DNA from: UBA11090 sp035560555
Lineage (GTDB): Bacteria; Spirochaetota; Spirochaetia; Treponematales; Rectinemataceae
Reading direction: 5' to 3'
DNA: 64,000 nucleotides
Assembly: GCA_035560555.1 (NCBI GenBank)
Contig: DATMZF010000035.1
Span: 1 to 64,000 of the forward strand
The position numbers and the translations under genes are program-made. Under the pieces are notes generated by a model. That model was not told where the DNA came from, searched no databases, and worked only from the letters and a program-made list of their open reading frames with translations. Each line of letters begins with the position of its first letter. The stretch's first letter is position 1. This document shows positions 58,810 through 64,000 of the stretch, in pieces.

Positions 58810-61800
58810 ATGGCACGAAAAAGCGCTAAATTGGCCATGGCCGCCGTCATCGCGGTCTTTGTCGCAGGAATACTCGCGGTAGGTATCATGCCACGAGTAC
58901 AAAAACTTGCCGACAAGCGTGTGGAAGCCGCAATCGGTTCCCTCCAGGACACTGTCTTTTCCATGGCCGGGCTTAGGCTGGGCTACGGCTATGCCGTCCT
59001 CTCCGCGTCTAACCGCGTGTCCATCCACGACATAGAACTTTTCCAGGAAACCTCCGACGATTATTCCATTCTTCGCCGAAAGGTGATTTCCGCAGGCGAC
59101 CTGGAGCTGCGCATCGATCTCTGGGCCGCGGTTTTCGGAAAGCCGGCCGATATCGTCAAGGAGATCAGCGTCTCCGATCTGTCGGTGGATCTCAAACTCC
59201 CCGACGATATGAGCGTTTTCGACAACATAAACGCCTACCTCGCCAGCCAGCCCGCTGGCGAGATGCCCCGCCTCACGCTCGATATAGGCAACGCCTCGGT
59301 GGCGGTGCGCGGTGGCGCGGATGAAAAATACAGCGCCTCCATAGCCTCCCTTCAGGTTTCAACGCTTTCGGGTCAGATGGAAATCGTGGCCCCGACCATG
59401 CTCATCTTCGCTTCCGTTCCCGCGCGCGGCGATGAGGAGTTTTTCCTCCAGGCCTCGATGGTCAAGGCTTCCCTGCCTTCCGATTTTTCGGGGCTCAGCG
59501 CCTCGCTTGGCCTTTCGGGGCGCTACGGGGCCATCGCTCTCGCCGAGCAGGGCTTGTCGCTCCGGAAAGTGGGCGAGAAGTACGAGCTGAAAATGAGCGG
59601 CGGAAAGGGTCTCGACGGGGCGCTTAGGTACACGCCGGGCGAAAAAAAGCTGGACGGCGAGATTCATATGAAAAATTATAGGCCGGAAGCCGATATCGCC
59701 GGCTTCGAGGCTGTCGCAGCGGACCTGCTCGGGCTCAAGTTTGACGGCGATATCGGTTTTGCCTATGACGAGAGCGGATTATCCTATGGCGGACGTCTGC
59801 TCGCTCGCGGGGATTCCGGGCGGCGGGTGGCCGGTTTGTCGGTGAAAGGCGCGAAGCTGGAGGCCACCGGAAACGGGAACCCTAGCGGGTTGCGGGAGCT
59901 GGCCATCAAGGGCAACCTTGGCGCCTACGAGTTTGGCTATAAAGGTTCGCTGGGCTATAAGGGGCTGAGGATCGCCGGACTCCTGTCCTTGTCCGCGGGC
60001 CAAGAGACCGTTGAGGGGACGCTCCTGGGCGGCGATGGAAGCTATGAGCTTTCGGTGAGGGACTCCTTCATGCGAGGCGTCGGCATAAAAAACCTCATGG
60101 CGGGTCTGAAGACAAAGGGCGGGACATACGCGTTCGCCTTGAACGGCGAGCTGGAGAAGAATGGTCGATCGGTGAGCCTGAGCGGAGCCGGTGAATATGG
60201 AACGGGCCTGAAATTTGGCGGAAAGGTCGTATATCGCGACATATCCTATGAGCTGGAAGGCGGTTACGGAAAGGGCCTCCTCACCTTGAAGGGCGGCTAT
60301 GGCCTTCAAGGCGAGTTGAGGATTGGCGAAGGGGGAACCTATAGCGGGAGCCTCGTGGCCAAAGGCCTGCCCATCGCGGTGGACGGGGGCTTCTTGTACG
60401 GCGATCTATCCCTGCGCGGCGCCTACGGAAAGAACAATTCCTGGTGGCTGGAAGGCGACGAAATCCGGGTGCGACACGAGGGAAGGGGCGATTACCCCGA
60501 AGTCGGGCTGTGGGGGCTGAAACTCTCCGGCGGGAAGGTGGAAGTGGCTACCCTGACCTTGCGAGGCAAAGGGTATGGGCTTTCCGGCAACCTGGCGGGC
60601 AGCTATGGAAAAAACGGCATGGAGGGGAACGTTTACCTCGTCGGGGAAGAGGTCCTGGGCGGCGGCACCGCCATGTATACCTTGAACGCGAGATACGGCG
60701 ATGGCCGCGGCAAGTTGAAGGTGGGAGTCAAGGGCTACGATCTTGGGCTGATCGGCGTAAATGGCTATCGCGCCAAGGTTTCGCTCGAGGGTTCGGGGGA
60801 GTTGTCCCTTGAGGAACTGTTCCGGGGTGATTTCGGGAAGCTCGACGGCTGGACCCTGAAAGGCGTGGCGGGTCTTTCGGGCGATGGCGTAACGATTTCC
60901 GATCAAGGGTTGGAACTTCGGAAATCCGGCGACAGCCTTTCCCTGAAGCTGGGGAACGGGAAGGGGCTGGAAGCGGTCGCTAGATACGCTTTCGGCGGCG
61001 AATCCCTCGCGGGGGCGGTCAGCCTGAAGGACTATCGGCCTGAAGCCGATGTCCAGGGTTTGGCTGGAGTCCCGAAAGAGCTTCTGGGGCTGAAGTACGA
61101 TGGCGGAGCCACCTTCGCCTACGATAAAGCCGGGGTGACCTACGCTGGCGACATTTTCGTGCGAGGGGAGAGCGGCCAGAGGGTGGGCGGCCTGTCGGTG
61201 GCCGGGGCGAAGGTTGAGTTTGCCGGAAAGGGAAACGCGTTGGGGCTCGGAAACGTCGTCGTGAAGGGCAACCTCGGCGACTATGAGCTTGGCTACCGGG
61301 GTTCCCTAGGCTACGAGGGGCTCAGGCTGGAAGGCAGCCTGTCGCTCTCATCGGAAGGGGAAGCGATCCGGGGCTCGGTGAAAGGCGGACAAGGCTCCTA
61401 TGATCTCGCCGTTGGCGAAGGCCTCCTGAGAGGCGTTGAAATCAAGAGCGTCGCGGCGAGTTTTGCGGACAGCGCCGACAGCGTCGATCTCAAGCTCTCG
61501 GGCGATATTGGCGCGGGAAAAGTGCGGGCCGAGGGGACCCTCCTGAAGGGCGCCACCGGCTATGAGTGGCGGATGGGGCTTCAGGGCATGGAGATGATGG
61601 GCCCGTTGAGGATCGCGGAAGGCTTCGGGATCAAGCCGCCCTCGATTGGCGTCAACCGCGCCACCTTGAGCGGAAATCTGGAGGTGAAGGGAGCCGGCAA
61701 GAAGGTTTCGTGGGCTCTGAGCGGAATCGAGGGGGAGCTTGAGGCCGCCGGAGGCAGAATTCTCGTAAAAGGTTCCGGATCGGGGGACGAAAGCCGCTAC

Positions 61801-64000
61801 GCGATACATGATCTCGAAATTGAAGCGGCCGGGGAGACCATAAGTCTTCGAGGAAACGGCGAGTATGGAGCCCAGACAAAATTCGCCGGGAACCTCGGCT
61901 ATAGAGGGGTGAACTACGGCCTGGAGGGAGCGTACGCGAAGGGCACCCTGACCCTGAAGGGCGGATACGGACTCGAAGGCTCGCTTACGATAGGGAAGGA
62001 TGGGACATACAGCGGCAACCTGAAGGCGAAGGATCTGCCCTTGGCCCTGGATGGAGTCCGGGTGTACGGGGACCTTTCCCTTAGGGGCTTTTATGGAAAA
62101 GACGGGGTCTGGTGGGTCGAAGGCGATGAAGTCGCCGCGCGATTTATTGGGGATGGTGAATACCCGGCGGTAGGGATGAAGGGGCTGAAGCTCGGCGGCG
62201 GGAAAATGGAAGTAAAGACCCTAACGCTGCGAGGGAAAGGATACGGACTGTCGGGAAACCTGATCGGAAGCTATGGCGACAAGGGGATAGAAGGAAACGG
62301 TGAGTTTGCCGGGGAGGAATCCCTGGGCGGCGGATCGGCCCGGTACGACCTCGCTCTGGGGTATGAAAAGGGTCGCGGAAGGCTGAAAGTCGGACTCAGC
62401 GATTATGACCTTGGTCTCGTCGGGATCAAGGGGTATCGCGCCAAGGCCGCTTTGGAAGGATCGGGGGATATTTCGATCGACGAGCTGCTTGCGGGCAACT
62501 ACGGAAAGCTGGATGGATGGGTCCTGCGTGGCGCGGTCGGAATCGAGGGCGACGCCCTTACCCTGAACGATCAGGACATCGAGATACGCAAAACCGCCGA
62601 CGATCTCTCCATGAAGCTGGGAAACGGAAAGGGCTTGGAGGGGTTGCTGCGGTACAGTCTCGCCGGGAAAGCCTTCGACGGCGAACTGCTTCTCGCCGCA
62701 TACAGCCCCGAAACCGATATCGTGGCGAGAGATTCGACGGCGAAGGAGCTGCTGGGGCTCAGATTGGATGGACGCGTCCATTTCTCCTCAGGAGAAAGCG
62801 GACTGTCCTACGAAGGCCAGATGACCGCTCTCGGGGAAACCGGGCAGCGGGTGGCTGGCCTGTCGGTGGATGGCGCGAAGCTTGAGGCCGTCGGCAGCGG
62901 GGACGGGAATGGACTGGGCGAACTGTCGCTAAAAGGCTCTAGCGGCGCCAACGAGTTCGGTTTTAAAGGATCGCTCGGCTACGCGGGGCTGAACGTCGCA
63001 GGCGAACTGTCTTTCGTGACAGGGGCGGACGCTGTCCAAGGGACGCTGAAAGGCGAAAAGGGTTTCTATGAGCTTTCGGTCGGGAAGGCTGTCATCAAGG
63101 GCTTTGGAATCAGCGGCCTCGTGGCCGGCGTGGAGAAAAGAGGGAATGTCTATGGGCTCTCGCTGAATGGAAAGCTTGAAAAGGACGGGGAGACTGTCCA
63201 GGTCTCGGGCTCAGGCGAGTATGGCGCTTCGCTGAAGTTTGCCGCCGAACTTGGGTATCGGGGCATATCCTATGGGCTGAACGGAGCTTTCGGGGATGGC
63301 CTTTTGACCTTGAACGGCGGATATGGGCTTGAAGGCAGGGTGGCGATCGGAGCCGGAGGCCTCAGCGAGGGTAGCCTTAAGGCCGTGGGCCTGCCGTTGG
63401 CGGTGGAAGGGGGCGTCATCTATGGAGACCTGTCTTTGAGGGGTTCCTACGGGAAGGACGACTCCTGGTGGGTGGAAGGCGACGATGTGTCGATCCGCTA
63501 CGAAGGCAAGGAAGCGTTCCCGATGGTCGACATGAAGGGCTTGAAGGTCGGCGGGGGAAGGGTGGGAGTGGAGGCCCTGACCTTGAAGGGAAAGGGGTAT
63601 GGACTTAAAGGAAGCCTGAAAGGCAGTTTCGGGGGTGAGGGGAACGAAACGATGGAGGCCAGCGGCGTCTTTGTCGGGGAGGAATCCCTGGGCGGCGGCT
63701 CCGCTTTGTACGAACTGAACCTCGGCTATGGCGGTGGCCGGGGAAGGTTGAACCTTGGGGTCGATAGTTATGATATGGGATTGCTGGGACTGCGGGGCTA
63801 TAAGGCGAACGTTTCTCTCGCCGGATCCGGCGAGCTTTCCGTCGGCGAACTCCTCAGGGGCGAATATGGGAAGCTGGACACATGGGCGATGAGAGGGGTG
63901 GTCGGGCTAGGGAGCGACGCCGTATCGGTTTCCGATCAGGAACTGGAATTGCGCAAGACCGGCGATCTGGTTTCGCTGAGGCTGGGGAACGGAAAGGGAT
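58810..64000 (+). CDS. Giant AsmA/TamB-like repeat protein, 3' end outside window
   Basis: Open from the ATG at 58810 to the window edge, 1730 complete codons without a stop. A single N-terminal membrane anchor (about residues 8-27) is followed by a region (about 30-250) with the AsmA/TamB pattern: an early hydrophobic anchor, then SISDLSVDL-type strands as in VKEISVSDLSVDLKLP. This suits the long beta-groove proteins that span the periplasm and carry lipids or help insert outer-membrane proteins. From residue 260 on the chain consists of tandem units of about 455 residues (260-711, 712-1267, 1268-1722, a fourth beginning at 1723). They are rich in Gly, Leu, Lys and Tyr with recurring KGYGLSGNL, SWWVEGD and LGGG motifs. 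AGGA lies about 11 bases before the ATG. Family membership is inferred from architecture. The end that would hold a TamB domain is not visible. Confidence 0.78.
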   Translation, partial: MARKSAKLAMAAVIAVFVAGILAVGIMPRVQKLADKRVEAAIGSLQDTVFSMAGLRLGYGYAVLSASNRVSIHDIELFQETSDDYSILRRKVISAGDLELRIDLWAAVFGKPADIVKEISVSDLSVDLKLPDDMSVFDNINAYLASQPAGEMPRLTLDIGNASVAVRGGADEKYSASIASLQVSTLSGQMEIVAPTMLIFASVPARGDEEFFLQASMVKASLPSDFSGLSASLGLSGRYGAIALAEQGLSLRKVGEKYELKMSGGKGLDGALRYTPGEKKLDGEIHMKNYRPEADIAGFEAVAADLLGLKFDGDIGFAYDESGLSYGGRLLARGDSGRRVAGLSVKGAKLEATGNGNPSGLRELAIKGNLGAYEFGYKGSLGYKGLRIAGLLSLSAGQETVEGTLLGGDGSYELSVRDSFMRGVGIKNLMAGLKTKGGTYAFALNGELEKNGRSVSLSGAGEYGTGLKFGGKVVYRDISYELEGGYGKGLLTLKGGYGLQGELRIGEGGTYSGSLVAKGLPIAVDGGFLYGDLSLRGAYGKNNSWWLEGDEIRVRHEGRGDYPEVGLWGLKLSGGKVEVATLTLRGKGYGLSGNLAGSYGKNGMEGNVYLVGEEVLGGGTAMYTLNARYGDGRGKLKVGVKGYDLGLIGVNGYRAKVSLEGSGELSLEELFRGDFGKLDGWTLKGVAGLSGDGVTISDQGLELRKSGDSLSLKLGNGKGLEAVARYAFGGESLAGAVSLKDYRPEADVQGLAGVPKELLGLKYDGGATFAYDKAGVTYAGDIFVRGESGQRVGGLSVAGAKVEFAGKGNALGLGNVVVKGNLGDYELGYRGSLGYEGLRLEGSLSLSSEGEAIRGSVKGGQGSYDLAVGEGLLRGVEIKSVAASFADSADSVDLKLSGDIGAGKVRAEGTLLKGATGYEWRMGLQGMEMMGPLRIAEGFGIKPPSIGVNRATLSGNLEVKGAGKKVSWALSGIEGELEAAGGRILVKGSGSGDESRYAIHDLEIEAAGETISLRGNGEYGAQTKFAGNLGYRGVNYGLEGAYAKGTLTLKGGYGLEGSLTIGKDGTYSGNLKAKDLPLALDGVRVYGDLSLRGFYGKDGVWWVEGDEVAARFIGDGEYPAVGMKGLKLGGGKMEVKTLTLRGKGYGLSGNLIGSYGDKGIEGNGEFAGEESLGGGSARYDLALGYEKGRGRLKVGLSDYDLGLVGIKGYRAKAALEGSGDISIDELLAGNYGKLDGWVLRGAVGIEGDALTLNDQDIEIRKTADDLSMKLGNGKGLEGLLRYSLAGKAFDGELLLAAYSPETDIVARDSTAKELLGLRLDGRVHFSSGESGLSYEGQMTALGETGQRVAGLSVDGAKLEAVGSGDGNGLGELSLKGSSGANEFGFKGSLGYAGLNVAGELSFVTGADAVQGTLKGEKGFYELSVGKAVIKGFGISGLVAGVEKRGNVYGLSLNGKLEKDGETVQVSGSGEYGASLKFAAELGYRGISYGLNGAFGDGLLTLNGGYGLEGRVAIGAGGLSEGSLKAVGLPLAVEGGVIYGDLSLRGSYGKDDSWWVEGDDVSIRYEGKEAFPMVDMKGLKVGGGRVGVEALTLKGKGYGLKGSLKGSFGGEGNETMEASGVFVGEESLGGGSALYELNLGYGGGRGRLNLGVDSYDMGLLGLRGYKANVSLAGSGELSVGELLRGEYGKLDTWAMRGVVGLGSDAVSVSDQELELRKTGDLVSLRLGNGKG
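59587..64000 (+). repeat. Tandem intragenic repeats, units of about 1.36 kb
   Basis: Units start at the codons for the L/M-K/R-L-G-N-G-K-G motif at 59587, 60943, 62611 and 63976. Their lengths are 1356, 1668 and 1365 bases. The second unit carries an extra ~105 codons (around 61450-61800). Anchors such as the paired tryptophans recur at 60442, 62110 and 63466. Copies are clearly diverged at DNA level, so duplication is not recent. Confidence 0.85.

Overview
The window is a gene-dense chromosomal stretch of high G+C DNA. The longest stretch without a gene is about 256 bases. No rRNA, tRNA, CRISPR array, insertion sequence or phage gene was seen. The content suggests a free-living or gut-type spirochaete (Spirochaetota, near the Treponema / Rectinema side), although no marker in the window fixes the genus. 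The pointers are a complete V/A-type ATPase operon in place of an F-type one, lipoproteins and small beta-barrel proteins with exported N-termini, a RarA fusion protein, a TPR / RlmN pair, and a gap-pgk-tpi-secG cluster. This assignment is inference.

Layout. Position 1 to about 5 kb holds the 3' end of an AT-rich isochorismatase-like gene, then a minus-strand group: a beta-barrel protein, a lipoprotein and a RarA fusion. A 17-bp tandem repeat lies upstream of the barrel gene. From 5 to 11.5 kb there are poorly characterised envelope genes, including a lipoprotein with a metallopeptidase HExxH motif, an FtsB/DivIC-like protein, and a class A penicillin-binding protein. From 11.5 to 16.4 kb lie the glycolytic genes gapA, pgk and tpiA with secG, interrupted by cysE. 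From 16.4 to 26 kb there is a PtsN-like EIIA protein followed by the V-type ATPase operon (stalk coiled coil, C, I, K, F, E, A, B, D) and a coupled UspA gene. From 26 to 32 kb there are a J-domain protein, a parvulin-type foldase, nusB, map, an HtrA protease and a phosphoribosyltransferase. From 32 to 37.4 kb lie glgC and a helicase/exonuclease pair matching MrfA/MrfB. From 37.4 to 42.4 kb, all on the minus strand, are rlmN, a TPR protein, rsmD, smpB and a PEGA-SUMF protein. From 42.4 to 47.8 kb there are two tandem signal peptidases (the second lacking its catalytic lysine), hemW, pdxY and a sugar-isomerase-like gene. From 47.8 to 58.8 kb there are a metallo-beta-lactamase-fold protein with a changed metal site, a pentapeptide-repeat protein, a Cys-rich protein with murI, rsgA and mutS2, then yebC-ruvC-ruvA-ruvB-queA and tmk. 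From 58.8 kb to the end, one giant AsmA/TamB-like protein built of roughly 455-residue tandem repeats runs off the window.

Two patterns recur. First, several genes without a Shine-Dalgarno site have a -10 hexamer ending 6 to 9 bases before the start codon, most with a -35 box 16 to 18 bases further up. This points to frequent leaderless transcription. Second, gapA, tpiA and secG each carry a perfect inverted repeat just downstream of their predicted transcription starts. Operons are tight, with many 4-base ATGA overlaps.
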